The notes beneath the pieces were generated by a model that saw only the letters and a list, made by a program, of their open reading frames with translations, did no database searches and was not told the DNA's origin. Both the position numbers and the translations under genes were made by a program. DNA of 64,000 bases, taken from positions 1 to 64,000 of the forward strand of contig NZ_WHYR01000004.1 in the NCBI RefSeq assembly GCF_009428905.1, read 5' to 3'. This stretch comes from Desulfofundulus thermobenzoicus. GTDB lineage: Bacteria > Bacillota > Desulfotomaculia > Desulfotomaculales > Desulfovirgulaceae. Numbering within the stretch: the first letter of the stretch is position 1; each line of letters begins with the position of its first letter. This document shows, one piece after another, positions 8,172-17,300 of the stretch.

Positions 8172-8615
8172 GGTTTCCGAGACCTCCTTTAAATTTTCTT
8201 TACCGTTTCTGCCCGTTAATCAGGCGGCTGCTCCGGCCAACCCGCGTTAAATCTTCCATTTTTTTCTGGGCCGGGCAGAAATTTTTCAAAACCTGTTTAC
8301 ATTATAGGTGTCTGAGACGGGCAGGGCAGTGATTTGCCTCACAGAGGCGGTAAGGTTTTGATCATAAACCGGCGGTGTTATCGCCGGCAGCGGACTTGAT
8401 GCAGGGAGTTATCCTGCTTACTCCGCAGCCATCGCATAAAATGTATATTCCGGGGATCAATGGGAGCGGCTCCGGCTCTTGAGGTCCGGACTCCCGCCGG
8501 CAGGGAATGGGGGAAAAATGGCGAATCAGATTACAGAGGTGGGAGTTTTCCGGGCCATTTCGATAGAACAGCCCGGTTCCGGCTCGAAATACTGATTAAA
8601 GGAGAAACGCACCAA
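8172..8615. other. Divergent intergenic region between hcp and the QueG-like gene
   Basis: About 440 bases. The hcp side contains its ribosome site, a TATAAT -10 on the minus strand and an activator palindrome (see separate entry). The right side, 8345-8597, is the presumed leader of the QueG-like gene. An in-frame ATG at 8460 extends that gene by 52 codons, but this stretch has no ribosome site and unlikely protein composition. Confidence 0.6.
8301..8343 (-). promoter_or_regulatory. hcp promoter with CRP/FNR-type activator site at -41.5
   Basis: On the minus strand a perfect TATAAT (8306-8301) has no good -35 hexamer upstream. Instead the palindrome AGTGA-N6-TCACA (8328-8343) is centred at 8335.5. 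If transcription starts at 8294 (the usual distance from the -10), that centre is at -41.5, the class II activation position of CRP/FNR-family regulators. HcpR-type regulators of hcp genes in anaerobes are known to use CRP-like TGTGA...TCACA sites. The regulator itself is not in the window. Confidence 0.65.
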
Positions 8616-9368
8616 ATGGAAGAGTTGATTAAGAACGCCATCGACCACCTGGTTATGAATTACCGGGGGAAAACGGCCTACCGCCCTCCCCTGGTGGGTT
8701 TTGCCCGGGCCGATGATCCGGGGTTTGCCCGGTTAAAGGAGGTGGTGGGCCCCGGACACCTGCTGCCCCGGGACCTGCTGCCGGACGCCCGTTCCGTGGT
8801 GGCCTTTTTTGTTCCCTTTGCCCCTGAACTGGTGAAAATCCACCGCCGGGACCCTTACGTAAGCCGCCAGTGGGCTGAAGCCTATATTGAAACCAACCGG
8901 CTGATCAGTGATATATGCGCCGCCCTGGCCCGGGAATTGGAAGGCAAAGGGGTAAAGACCGCCTGGCAAAAGCCCACCCATAATTTTGATCCCGTGGCCC
9001 TGGTCTCCTTCTGGTCCCACAAACATGTGGCGTATCTGTGCGGACTGGGCACCTTCGGCCTGCATCACATGCTGATTACTCCGGCCGGGTGTGCCGGCCG
9101 CCTGGGGAGCCTGGTGGTGGACATTCCCCTGCCGCCCACCCCGGTGGCGAAAGGGGAGAACTGCCTGTACCGCCGGGAAGGAGTGTGTGCGGCCTGTGTG
9201 AAACTCTGTCCCACCGGGGCGCTGACCACGGAGGGGCTGGACAAAAGCAAATGCTACCGGCGCCTTTTGGAAGTGGACGCCCATTTCAGCGACCTGGGCC
9301 TGTGCGACGTCTGCGGCAAATGCGCCACCGGCCCCTGCTCCCTGGGAGTGCCGGAAGGGCAGGAGTAA
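8616..9368 (+). CDS. QueG-like iron-sulfur protein (epoxyqueuosine reductase-related)
   Basis: The 250-residue protein resembles the iron-sulfur part of epoxyqueuosine reductase and related putative reductases. It has an N-terminal alpha/beta region with RSVVAFFVPFAP and a FGLHHMLITPAGCAGRLGS loop. Two [4Fe-4S] motifs follow: C-x7-C-x2-C-x3-CP (residues about 188-202) and C-x2-C-x2-C-x4-C near the C-terminus. True QueG is longer (about 350-380) and carries a cobalamin site; this shorter form probably acts on another substrate. AAAGGAG is 11 bases before the ATG at 8616, which is why the upstream ATG at 8460 is rejected. The sigma54 activator starts 58 bp downstream. Confidence 0.7.
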   Translation: MEELIKNAIDHLVMNYRGKTAYRPPLVGFARADDPGFARLKEVVGPGHLLPRDLLPDARSVVAFFVPFAPELVKIHRRDPYVSRQWAEAYIETNRLISDICAALARELEGKGVKTAWQKPTHNFDPVALVSFWSHKHVAYLCGLGTFGLHHMLITPAGCAGRLGSLVVDIPLPPTPVAKGENCLYRREGVCAACVKLCPTGALTTEGLDKSKCYRRLLEVDAHFSDLGLCDVCGKCATGPCSLGVPEGQE

Positions 9369-9426
9369 AAGCTTTTACGGCCGGGTGCCTGCGGGCACCC
9401 GCCCCGGGTTGGGGGGATAACCAGAC

Positions 9427-11532
9427 ATGCAAACCCTGTTCATTCGCGATTTTATGGCCAGGGAACCCATCTGCCTGCGGCCGGATGATACCATCCGGGA
9501 GGCGGCGGCCGTTTTCAGTCGACATGAAATTGACGGTGCTCCGGTGGTTGACGGGGATGGAAAACTCACCGGTCTTTTTACCAAAACCCATGTCATGCGG
9601 GCCATGGCCGGAGGGTTACCTCTGACCACTCCTGTGGGGCACCTTATGCGCCGCCAGGTCTATACCATTTGTGAGGACGACCCGCCGGAAAGCGCATGGG
9701 AGAAGGCGGTTAAATACGGCATTGGCCGCCTACCCGTGGTTGACCGGAATGACCGGCTGGTGGGGATGATGACCAGAACCAGGCTGGTCTATGCCTTTGA
9801 ACAAAAATATAAAAATATAATTTCTTTTCTGAACGCGGTTCTGGATTGTGCCCTGAGCGGGATTTGTGCCGTCAATGAAGAAGGGGTTGTGGTTGTTTTC
9901 AATCAATCTGCCGCCAGAATTACCGGTTTATGCGCCGAAGAGGTGGTGAATCGCCACATTAACGATGTTATTCCCCAATCGGGTTTGCTGGAAGTGTTGC
10001 AGACAGGCAAAGCCAGTTACGGCCACAAAATCATCTTCCGGCAGAGTACGGTCATTGCCAACCAGGCCCCGGTAATCTATGGCGATAAAATTATCGGTGC
10101 GGTCAGCCTTTTTCATGATATTTCCGAAGTGGAAACCCTGTCCCAGCAACTGGAAACTGTAAAGAGGATGGCCCAGGAACTGGATATTATTATCAGTGCT
10201 TCCAGCGAGGGAATCGCCCTGCTGGATCAGGAAGGGAAAATAATTAAGCTCAACCGGGCTTATGAACAGGTGGAAGGGGTCCCCGGTGAGAAAATCAGGG
10301 GATTGCGGGTAAAAGAATTGATACAAAAAGGCTATCTTTCCTTTCTGGCCGTTCCGGCGGCACTGGAGAAAAACGGGCCGGCCTGTGTGATCGAGCGCCT
10401 GCGGACCGGCAGGGAAGTGCTCAGCACGGCCACTCCCATAGTGGATGAACAAAGCCGGAATATCCGGCGCATAGTGGTAAACTGCCGTGACCTCACCGAA
10501 CTGGCTGTACTGCGCCGTCAGCTGGAAGAAGAAAGGGCCCGTTATCACGCCCAACTGGAGAGCCTGCGGGCCGAATCCTGGGAGCGGGATAAAATAGTGG
10601 CCGCCAGTTCATCCATGAGGGAGTTGCTGGCCGTAGCCGAAAGAGTGGCGCCCTATGACAGCAACGTGCTCATCCTGGGTGAATCGGGGACGGGTAAAGA
10701 TCTGCTGGCCCGGTTTATTCATTACCGGTCCGCCAGATCCGCCGGCCCTGTTATTTCCGTCAACTGCGCGGCTATACCGGAAAATCTCCTGGAATCGGAA
10801 CTTTTCGGATATACGGCCGGGGCATTTACCGGTGCCGAGCGTCAGGGGAAAGCCGGCCTTATCGAACTGGCGGAGGGCGGCACGTTGTTTCTCAACGAAA
10901 TTGGAGACCTTTCCCTGAGCCTGCAGGCAAAACTGTTGACGGTTATTCAGGAAAAACTGGTACGTCGTCTGGGAGAAACAAAGTCCCGGCCGGTTGATTT
11001 CCGTTTGATTGCTGCCACCAACAGGGACCTGGCCGAAATGGTGCGTAAGGGGCTTTTCCGGGGAGACCTTTATTACCGGATCAATGTTATTCCCATCACC
11101 ATTCCCCCCCTGCGGGAGCGGCCGGAGGATATTGTTCCGCTGGTGCATCACTTCCTGCATCGGTACAACAGAAAGTTCAACCTTGATAGGCAGGTGGCCC
11201 CCGAAACAATGGAGTGGTTGAAAAGTTACTCGTGGCCCGGTAATGTGCGGGAACTGGAAAATGTAATGGAAAGACTGGTGGTGACTTCCGTTGCGCAGGT
11301 AATAACACCTGATGCCTTGCCGGAACAGATCAAAAAAATTACCTTTCCCGGCATGCTAAAGAAGGGAAACGTGGAACCGGCCGGTCTGTTCAAATTGTAT
11401 CAGCGGATGGGGAGTACCCGCAGGGTTGCGGCTGCCCTGGGCGTTCATCAGTCTACCGTAGTCAGGTGGTTGAAGAAATACGGGTACAAGCCGGCCGCTT
11501 CTCGCTCCGGCGGTGTAAACAATGATGCGTAA
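9427..11532 (+). CDS. Sigma54-dependent transcriptional activator with CBS and PAS domains
   Basis: The 701-residue enhancer-binding protein has two CBS domains (about 1-125), two PAS domains (about 130-240 and 250-360) and a coiled linker. The AAA+ domain (about 400-625) has Walker A GESGTGKD near 417, the sigma54-contact loop GAFTGA near 465 and Walker B GTLFLNEIGD. The Fis/TyrR-type helix-turn-helix is around TRRVAAALGVHQSTVVRWL. CBS pairs usually sense adenine nucleotides or derivatives, so activity may follow energy or acyl-CoA state. The next operon encodes fatty-acid degradation and starts from a -24/-12 promoter, its probable target. GGGGGG lies 11 bases before the ATG, after a GGGTGC/GCACCC hairpin. 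Confidence 0.92.
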   Translation: MQTLFIRDFMAREPICLRPDDTIREAAAVFSRHEIDGAPVVDGDGKLTGLFTKTHVMRAMAGGLPLTTPVGHLMRRQVYTICEDDPPESAWEKAVKYGIGRLPVVDRNDRLVGMMTRTRLVYAFEQKYKNIISFLNAVLDCALSGICAVNEEGVVVVFNQSAARITGLCAEEVVNRHINDVIPQSGLLEVLQTGKASYGHKIIFRQSTVIANQAPVIYGDKIIGAVSLFHDISEVETLSQQLETVKRMAQELDIIISASSEGIALLDQEGKIIKLNRAYEQVEGVPGEKIRGLRVKELIQKGYLSFLAVPAALEKNGPACVIERLRTGREVLSTATPIVDEQSRNIRRIVVNCRDLTELAVLRRQLEEERARYHAQLESLRAESWERDKIVAASSSMRELLAVAERVAPYDSNVLILGESGTGKDLLARFIHYRSARSAGPVISVNCAAIPENLLESELFGYTAGAFTGAERQGKAGLIELAEGGTLFLNEIGDLSLSLQAKLLTVIQEKLVRRLGETKSRPVDFRLIAATNRDLAEMVRKGLFRGDLYYRINVIPITIPPLRERPEDIVPLVHHFLHRYNRKFNLDRQVAPETMEWLKSYSWPGNVRELENVMERLVVTSVAQVITPDALPEQIKKITFPGMLKKGNVEPAGLFKLYQRMGSTRRVAAALGVHQSTVVRWLKKYGYKPAASRSGGVNNDA

Positions 11533-11604
11533 ACATGTCCACAACAGGGTTCGGTAATATTCCCCGTTTAATTCCGGTCTTGAGAGTCAAAAGTTCATCA
11601 TTCA

Positions 11605-11653
11605 AACACTATATATAGCCGTTCTTGGCGCTAAAGAACACTATATATTGTGT
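11605..11653 (+). promoter_or_regulatory. Candidate enhancer sites for the sigma54 activator
   Basis: AACACTATATAT occurs twice, beginning at 11605 and 11637, 32 bp apart (about three helical turns). The second copy is part of the near-palindrome ACACTATATATTGTGT (11638-11653). Between them is the inverted repeat GTTCTT-N7-AAGAAC (11621-11639). The cluster lies about 200 bp upstream of the -24 element, a usual enhancer distance. Confidence 0.5.
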
Positions 11654-11842
11654 AGCATTGGGAAAACTTTCGAATGTCCGGTTTCGGTTTTACGGTGGGA
11701 GTTATTATTTTGATGCACTGTTGATGCTTTTGCTGTCGGTGCATCGGGCGGGCAGAATTATTCCGGGCGGTTTTGCAGGGAAGAAACGTGATTTTTTCCC
11801 CGTTCGGGGCGGTTAGGGAGGCACCGCTCCTGTTTTATTTTG

Positions 11843-11858
11843 TGGCACTTTTATTGCA
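11843..11858 (+). promoter_or_regulatory. Sigma54 (-24/-12) promoter of the acyl-CoA operon
   Basis: The sequence TGGCAC-TTTTA-TTGCA matches the RpoN consensus (TGGCAC, five bases, TTGCA) at both invariant GG and GC positions with correct spacing. Transcription should start near 11870, 100 bases before the thiolase ATG. The gene for a sigma54 activator is directly upstream. Confidence 0.85.
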
Positions 11859-11970
11859 TGAATTTTTAGAATTAAGCGGTATAAATTTACCGGGTGAGCT
11901 TTCCCGGTGGCGGAGTTATTGAAATAGCCGCCGCGAAGTTTTGATCATTTCCGGCAAGGAGTTGAAAAAC

Positions 11971-13149
11971 ATGGAAGATGTGGTGATTGTAGCAGCCGCC
12001 CGGACGGCCATCGGTGATTTTGGCGGGGCTTTCCGGGATATGCTTCCCCACCAGCTGGCCGTGCCGGTCATTCAAGAGGTGTTGAAGAGGGCCGGTATTA
12101 CGGGGGATATGGTGGACGAGGTGATTTTGGGCAACTGCGCCCAGCGCACCGATGAACCCAATGTGGCCCGGACGGCGGCCCTGGTGGCCGGCCTGCCCGT
12201 GCAGGTGACGGGCATGACCATCCAGCGCCAGTGTTCCTCGGGCATGCAGGCCATCGTTTCGGCCTACCAGCAGATCCTCACCGGGGATGCGGAAATTGTG
12301 GTGGCCGGGGGCACGGAGTGCATGAGTAGCGTTCCCTATGTGTTGAAAAACGCCCGCTGGGGTCTGCGCCTGCAGCACGGGGAAATGACCGACGCCCTGT
12401 GGGAAATGCTTACCGACCCCATCCACCACATTCTGATGGGGGAAACGGCCGAAAGGCTGGCGGACAAATACGGCATCACCAGGGAAGAGCAGGATGAAAT
12501 TGCCCTGCGCAGCCACCGGAACGCCGTTCGGGCCATTGAGGAAGGCCGTTTCCAGGAGGAAATAGTGCCGGTGGCCGTCCCGCGGCGCAAGGGGCCGCCG
12601 CAGGTGGTGGATAGGGACGAACATCCCCGCCCGGACGTGACCATGGAAAAGCTGGCGGGCTTAAAGCCCACTTTCCGGAAAAACGGCACGGTTACGGCGG
12701 GAAATGCCTCCGGCCTCAATGACGGGGCGGCGGCGGTGGTGGTCATGCCGGCGTCTAAAGCCCGGGAACTGGGCATAAAGCCCCTGGCCCGCATTGTCAG
12801 CCATGCCCGGGCCGGGGTGGAACCGGACCTGATGGGTTACGGGCCGGTGCCGGCCATTAAAAAGGCCCTTAAAAGGGCCGGCCTGACCCTGGGTGACATC
12901 CAGTTGATTGAGCTGAATGAGGCCTTTGCGGCCCAGTACCTGGCCTGTGAAAAACTGCTGGGATTGAACCGGGAGATTACCAATGTCAACGGCAGTGGGG
13001 TCGGTCTGGGCCACCCCGTGGGCTGTACCGGGGCGCGTATAGTGGTGACCCTTTTATACGAAATGGCCCGCCGCAACCTGCGCCTGGGACTGGCCTCCCT
13101 GTGTGTGGGCGGCGGCATGGGTATGGCCATGGTTCTGGAAAGGGTTTAA
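11971..13149 (+). CDS. Acetyl-CoA C-acetyltransferase (thiolase)
   Basis: This enzyme of 392 residues catalyses thiolytic cleavage of 3-ketoacyl-CoA, or the reverse condensation of acetyl-CoA. The acyl-accepting Cys88 sits in QCSSGMQ, the NEAFAAQ motif is present, and the C-terminal [10 protein letters not shown] supplies the His and the second catalytic Cys (352). Length and motifs fit bacterial degradative/biosynthetic thiolases. The longest frame begins at a TTG at 11941, but AAGGAG lies nine bases before the ATG at 11971. It is the first gene behind the sigma54 promoter. A hairpin (about 13161-13194) follows, without a clear U-tract, so read-through to the next genes is likely. Confidence 0.92.
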   Translation: MEDVVIVAAARTAIGDFGGAFRDMLPHQLAVPVIQEVLKRAGITGDMVDEVILGNCAQRTDEPNVARTAALVAGLPVQVTGMTIQRQCSSGMQAIVSAYQQILTGDAEIVVAGGTECMSSVPYVLKNARWGLRLQHGEMTDALWEMLTDPIHHILMGETAERLADKYGITREEQDEIALRSHRNAVRAIEEGRFQEEIVPVAVPRRKGPPQVVDRDEHPRPDVTMEKLAGLKPTFRKNGTVTAGNASGLNDGAAAVVVMPASKARELGIKPLARIVSHARAGVEPDLMGYGPVPAIKKALKRAGLTLGDIQLIELNEAFAAQYLACEKLLGLNREITNVNGSGVGLGHPVGCTGARIVVTLLYEMARRNLRLGLASLCVGGGMGMAMVLERV

Positions 13150-13407
13150 CTATTTTACGGTGCCATGTCCCCACCTGCCGGAGAAGGGGCATGGCCGGTG
13201 ACGCTCAGCCGGATTCACCGGGCATTGTCCCTGCGGGAACCGGCGCGCCGTCCCATTTCTGTGGATGGCTTGCGCAGTTAAGGGTTTTGCCCACCCAATA
13301 GCAAGAATTTACCATCCCTTATATGCTTGAGGTTGCTTTCCTTATGATTAATCGGGCGGAATTGACTTTCAGGGTTGCTGTCAAACTTAAATAATGGAGT
13401 GAAATGT

Positions 13408-14574
13408 ATGTTGTATCAGTTGACGGAAGAACTGGAAATGCTGCGCCAGGTGGTCAGCCGGATGGCTGCCGAAAAAGTGGCTCCCAGAGCGGCCGCCATC
13501 GATGAAGAGGACACCTATCCCTGGGATCTTAAGGAACTTTTTACCGGGCAGGGTCTGCTGGGGGCCGGGGTTCCCGAGGCGTACGGCGGCAGCGGGCAGG
13601 GCCTGCCGGCGGTGTGCCTGATTGTGGAGGAGATTGCCAGGGCTTCCGCATCGGCCTCTTTGATTGTGGCGGCCCAGGAACTGGGCCTGATGCCCATTTT
13701 ACTGGCCGGGAGCGAAGGGCAAAAGCAAAAATATCTTCCGGAACTGGCATCAGGGGAGCGTATTTGCGCCTTTGCCCTGACCGAACCCAATGCCGGTTCC
13801 GATGCCGGTGGGATAAAAACCCGGGCCCGCCGGGAAGGCGGCAGGTACTTGATTTCCGGGCAGAAGTGCTTTATCACCAACGGCGGCGTTGCGGATGTGT
13901 ATACGGTCTTTGCCAGCACGGACCCGGAAAAGGGGTTAAAGGGTCTTTCCGCATTTATTGTGGAAAAAAATTTTCCCGGGTTTGCCGTCGGCAAAAAAGA
14001 AAAGAAGATGGGGGTGAGGGGTTCGCCCACCGCGGAACTGATCTTTGAAGACTGTCCGGTGCCGGCGGAAAATCTTCTGGGGAAGGAGGGAGACGGGTTT
14101 AAAATTGCCATGATGACCCTGGACCGCACCCGGCCGGTCATCGGTGCCCAGGCGGTGGGTATCGCCCAGGGGGCCCTGGATTACGCCGTCAATTACACCC
14201 GGGAGCGGGTGCAATTCGGACGGCCCATTGCTTCCTTCCAGGGTCTGCAATTCATGATGGCCGATATGGCTACAAAAGTGGAAGCCGCCCGCCAGCTGGT
14301 CTACAAAGCGGCCTTTACCATTGAAAACGCCGCCGAACTGGGGGTTTCTCCTGCCGGGGTCAGCCGGTATTCATCCATGTGCAAGCTTTTCGCTTCCGAT
14401 GTAGCCATGCAGGTGACCGTGGATGCGGTGCAGCTTCTCGGCGGGTATGGCTATATGAAGGAATACCCCCTGGAGCGGATGATGCGTGACGCCAAGATCA
14501 CCCAGATTTACGAGGGAACCAACCAGATCCAGCGCCTGGTAATCGCCCGGAGCTTATTGGAAAAGGGAAAATAG
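13408..14574 (+). CDS. Acyl-CoA dehydrogenase
   Basis: This FAD enzyme of 388 residues oxidises acyl-CoA to trans-2-enoyl-CoA. The flavin/substrate signature FALTEPNAGSDAGG and the C-terminal YEGTNQIQR are present; the Glu of the latter (369) is the catalytic base in the short-chain/butyryl-CoA dehydrogenase group. GGAGTG is six bases before the ATG at 13408. A 258-base spacer separates it from the thiolase, and the ligase gene follows after 13 bases, so these two are co-transcribed. No etfAB genes are nearby, so electrons must be collected by an electron-transfer flavoprotein encoded elsewhere. Confidence 0.92.
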   Translation: MLYQLTEELEMLRQVVSRMAAEKVAPRAAAIDEEDTYPWDLKELFTGQGLLGAGVPEAYGGSGQGLPAVCLIVEEIARASASASLIVAAQELGLMPILLAGSEGQKQKYLPELASGERICAFALTEPNAGSDAGGIKTRARREGGRYLISGQKCFITNGGVADVYTVFASTDPEKGLKGLSAFIVEKNFPGFAVGKKEKKMGVRGSPTAELIFEDCPVPAENLLGKEGDGFKIAMMTLDRTRPVIGAQAVGIAQGALDYAVNYTRERVQFGRPIASFQGLQFMMADMATKVEAARQLVYKAAFTIENAAELGVSPAGVSRYSSMCKLFASDVAMQVTVDAVQLLGGYGYMKEYPLERMMRDAKITQIYEGTNQIQRLVIARSLLEKGK

Positions 14575-14587
14575 GAGGTGTGTTTTC

Positions 14588-16243
14588 ATGTCCTGCCGGC
14601 ATCTCTTGAATGAGGAAGAAAGGCAAAAGTATATGGCCATTACTGAGGAAAACCTGGAGTTTCTCCGCAAACGGTATAACAGAGTTAACCGCTGGGTTAT
14701 TGCCGATATGATACGACGCAGCGCATACCGCTATCCGGACAAACCGGCGCTTATTTTTGGTGATAATATTTTAACCTATGCCCTGCTGGAAAGTGAATGC
14801 AATAAAGTGGCCAATGCGTTGATAGATCTGGGAATTAAAAAATACGATCGCGTAGCTATACTTGCCCATAACACAATACATCACGTGTTAACCTGGTTGG
14901 GTACCGCCAAAGCCGGTGGGATATACCTTGCTATAAATTATCTGTTGCGTGGGAAAGACATCAGCTTTTGTATCAATCATTCGGAAAGTAAAGTTTTTAT
15001 AATTGAAGACGCCCTTTATGATACTGTGAAAGAAGTTTTGGATGATATGCCCGGGGTAAAAACATTCATCTGGTCGGATCAGGGCAGGGGTGACAGGGCA
15101 CCAGAGAATTTTCTGGAATTCAATGATTGGTATAAAGATTACCCATCCGTCGAGCCAGATGTATACCTGCGTATTGAGGATCCGGTGCAGATGACTTATA
15201 CCAGTGGTACGGAAACATTGCCCAAAGGTGTCATATTAACCAATCAGGCTTTGGTCTCAGAATACGTAGGAGCCATTATTGATGGGGAATATGTCTCTGA
15301 CGATGTAAATATTAATGCCATGCCCATTTTTCATTGCGCCCAGAGGGATGTTTTTCTGAATCCAATTTTTATGGTGGGAGGAACCAATATTCTCCTTCCT
15401 CAACCAGTCCCGGCAGACATTATGGCTTCCATTGAGAAGTATAGAGCAACTATGTTCTTTGCCGCACCGACAGTATGGATTGCCCTGTTGCGTCACCCCG
15501 ATTTCCACCGTTTTGATCTAACTTCCCTGAACAAAGGTTATTACGGTGCCTCTATTATGCCGGTTGAGGTATTGAAGGAACTGCAAAAGCGTCTTCCCAG
15601 CTGCCGGCGCTTCTATAACTACTACGGCCAGACGGAACTAAGCCCCTATCATACCATTTTAAAGCCGGCCTTTCAGTTCACCAAGCCGGGTTCCGCCGGT
15701 CAGGGCGGATTGAATATGGAAACCCGTATTGAAGACGAAAATCACAATCCCATTTCCGCCCCAGGTGAGCCGGGAGAGATTTGTGGCCGGGGTCCCCATG
15801 TCATGCTCATGTACTTTAAAGAGCCGGAAAAAACCGAAGATGCCCTGGCCCATGACTGGTTCCACAGTGGAGACATCGGTGTTCTGGATGAGGATGACTT
15901 TGTCACAGTGGTCGATCGGAAGAAGGACATGGTTAAAACAGGGGGAGAGAATGTATCCAGCCGGGAAGTGGAAGAGGTTGTTTACCGGCACCCGGCTGTT
16001 TCGGAAGTGGCGGTAATAGGCTTACCCCATGAGAAGTGGGTGGAAGCTGTAACGGCCGTTGTGGTGTTGAAATCCGGGCATAAGGCGACGGAGGAGGAAA
16101 TTATCACCCTGTGCCGGGAGCATCTGGCGCCTTTTAAAGTGCCCAAAAGAATTGTTTTTACCGAAAAGCTGCCCAAAACACCCAGCGGTAAGATTTTAAA
16201 AAGGGATTTGCGGAATTTATTTAGTAACATTTACAACTATTGA
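14588..16243 (+). CDS. AMP-dependent acyl-CoA synthetase (fatty-acid--CoA ligase)
   Basis: This ANL-superfamily enzyme of 551 residues activates a carboxylic acid with ATP and CoA. The P-loop reads YTSGTETLPKGV, the adenylate motif YYGQTE is near residue 344, the hinge region is HSGDIGVLDEDDFVTVVDR, and the catalytic lysine lies in KTPSGKILKR. The P-loop has ETL in place of the usual TGx, a modest change. GGAGGTG lies seven bases before the ATG. The first two thirds of the gene are visibly more AT-rich than its neighbours, which may point to a different origin. The second ligase of the cluster has a different N-terminus, so the two may handle different chain lengths. Confidence 0.9.
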   Translation: MSCRHLLNEEERQKYMAITEENLEFLRKRYNRVNRWVIADMIRRSAYRYPDKPALIFGDNILTYALLESECNKVANALIDLGIKKYDRVAILAHNTIHHVLTWLGTAKAGGIYLAINYLLRGKDISFCINHSESKVFIIEDALYDTVKEVLDDMPGVKTFIWSDQGRGDRAPENFLEFNDWYKDYPSVEPDVYLRIEDPVQMTYTSGTETLPKGVILTNQALVSEYVGAIIDGEYVSDDVNINAMPIFHCAQRDVFLNPIFMVGGTNILLPQPVPADIMASIEKYRATMFFAAPTVWIALLRHPDFHRFDLTSLNKGYYGASIMPVEVLKELQKRLPSCRRFYNYYGQTELSPYHTILKPAFQFTKPGSAGQGGLNMETRIEDENHNPISAPGEPGEICGRGPHVMLMYFKEPEKTEDALAHDWFHSGDIGVLDEDDFVTVVDRKKDMVKTGGENVSSREVEEVVYRHPAVSEVAVIGLPHEKWVEAVTAVVVLKSGHKATEEEIITLCREHLAPFKVPKRIVFTEKLPKTPSGKILKRDLRNLFSNIYNY

Positions 16244-16410
16244 TCACAATATAGCGATTAGTTCCAATATTCAGGAGAAAAGGCTGGCCAGCCTGCCGGT
16301 GGGCCAGTTAAACGGGTTCTTCATGTTCAAATGGTTTGCAAGAATTACGGCAAAAAGACAAGTCCTTCTTAAGGGTGATTTGGAAAAACATCAAGTAGGG
16401 AGATGGTATT

Positions 16411-17259
16411 GTGAACATAAATACGGTTGCTGTTATCGGTGCCGGGACCATGGGGGCGGGGATCGCCCAGGTGGCTGCAGCGGCCGGTTATCAGGTGGTT
16501 TTATCGGACGTAAAAGAAGAATTTGTGCAGGGAGGTCTGTTCCGCATTGGCACCAGCCTGGAACGGCTGGCAGCTAAAGGAAAGCTGGGCGATCAGGATG
16601 TGCCGGCGGTCATGGGGAGGATAACCCCCGTTATAGGACTGTCCGGTGTGGAAAAGGCCGACCTGGTCTTTGAAGCCATCATCGAAAATATGGAGCAAAA
16701 GAAATCCCTCTACCGGGAACTGGATGGCATCTGCCCGTTGAAGACCATCTTTTGTTCCAACACCTCCGGCCTTTCCATTACGGAGATGGCTTCCGTTACC
16801 CGTCGGGCCGGCCGGTTCATCGGCACCCATTTCTTCAATCCCGTGCCGGTGATGGAGCTGGTGGAGATCATCCGCGGTGAGGAAACCACCGATGAGACCT
16901 ATGCCATTGCCCGGGAAGTCTGCGAAAAGATGGGCAAAACCGTCATTACGGTTAAAGAGGCACCCCTGTTTGTGGTCAACCGTATTCTGGTGCCCATGAT
17001 CAACGAGGCCATTTTTGTGTTACAGGAAGGCATCGCGACAGCTGAGGACATCGACAAGGGAATGAAACTGGGGGCCAACCATCCCATCGGCCCGCTGGCC
17101 CTGGCCGACCTGGTTGGCCTGGATGTGCTGCTCATGGTCATGGATACCCTTTACCAGGAAACCTGTGACTCCAAATATCGCCCGGCGCCCCTTTTAAGAA
17201 AGCTGGTGCGGGCCGGACACCTGGGGCGGAAAACGGGCAAGGGATTTTATCAATATTAA
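16411..17259 (+). CDS. 3-hydroxybutyryl-CoA dehydrogenase
   Basis: This NAD(P)-dependent enzyme of 282 residues interconverts 3-hydroxyacyl-CoA and 3-ketoacyl-CoA. The dinucleotide-binding [11 protein letters not shown] is at the N-terminus, and [11 protein letters not shown] and [15 protein letters not shown] carry the catalytic region. Length equals that of Hbd/PaaH single-domain enzymes; there is no fused hydratase domain. The start is a GTG with GGGAG eight bases upstream. It lies in the acyl-CoA operon after a 167-base spacer. No enoyl-CoA hydratase is present in the window, so the step before this one must be encoded elsewhere. Confidence 0.92.
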   Translation: MNINTVAVIGAGTMGAGIAQVAAAAGYQVVLSDVKEEFVQGGLFRIGTSLERLAAKGKLGDQDVPAVMGRITPVIGLSGVEKADLVFEAIIENMEQKKSLYRELDGICPLKTIFCSNTSGLSITEMASVTRRAGRFIGTHFFNPVPVMELVEIIRGEETTDETYAIAREVCEKMGKTVITVKEAPLFVVNRILVPMINEAIFVLQEGIATAEDIDKGMKLGANHPIGPLALADLVGLDVLLMVMDTLYQETCDSKYRPAPLLRKLVRAGHLGRKTGKGFYQY

Positions 17260-17300
17260 GGCAGGATTTATTTAAATACCAGAAAAAGAGGTGAATGCCT

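Larger units (their letters stand above)
11533..11970 (+). other. Regulatory region between the sigma54 activator and the thiolase gene
   Basis: About 440 bases with no gene. It contains paired palindromic repeats (11605-11653), a -24/-12 promoter (11843-11858), a leader of about 100 bases, and the AAGGAG ribosome site of the thiolase gene (11956-11961). The local AT content is higher than in the flanking genes. Confidence 0.7.

Noticed and set aside
6783-8192. Open frame of 469 codons on the plus strand opposite hcp
   Set aside because: It mirrors hcp, which has full family motifs and a ribosome site; the plus-strand product is a low-quality Gly/Gln/His-rich sequence.
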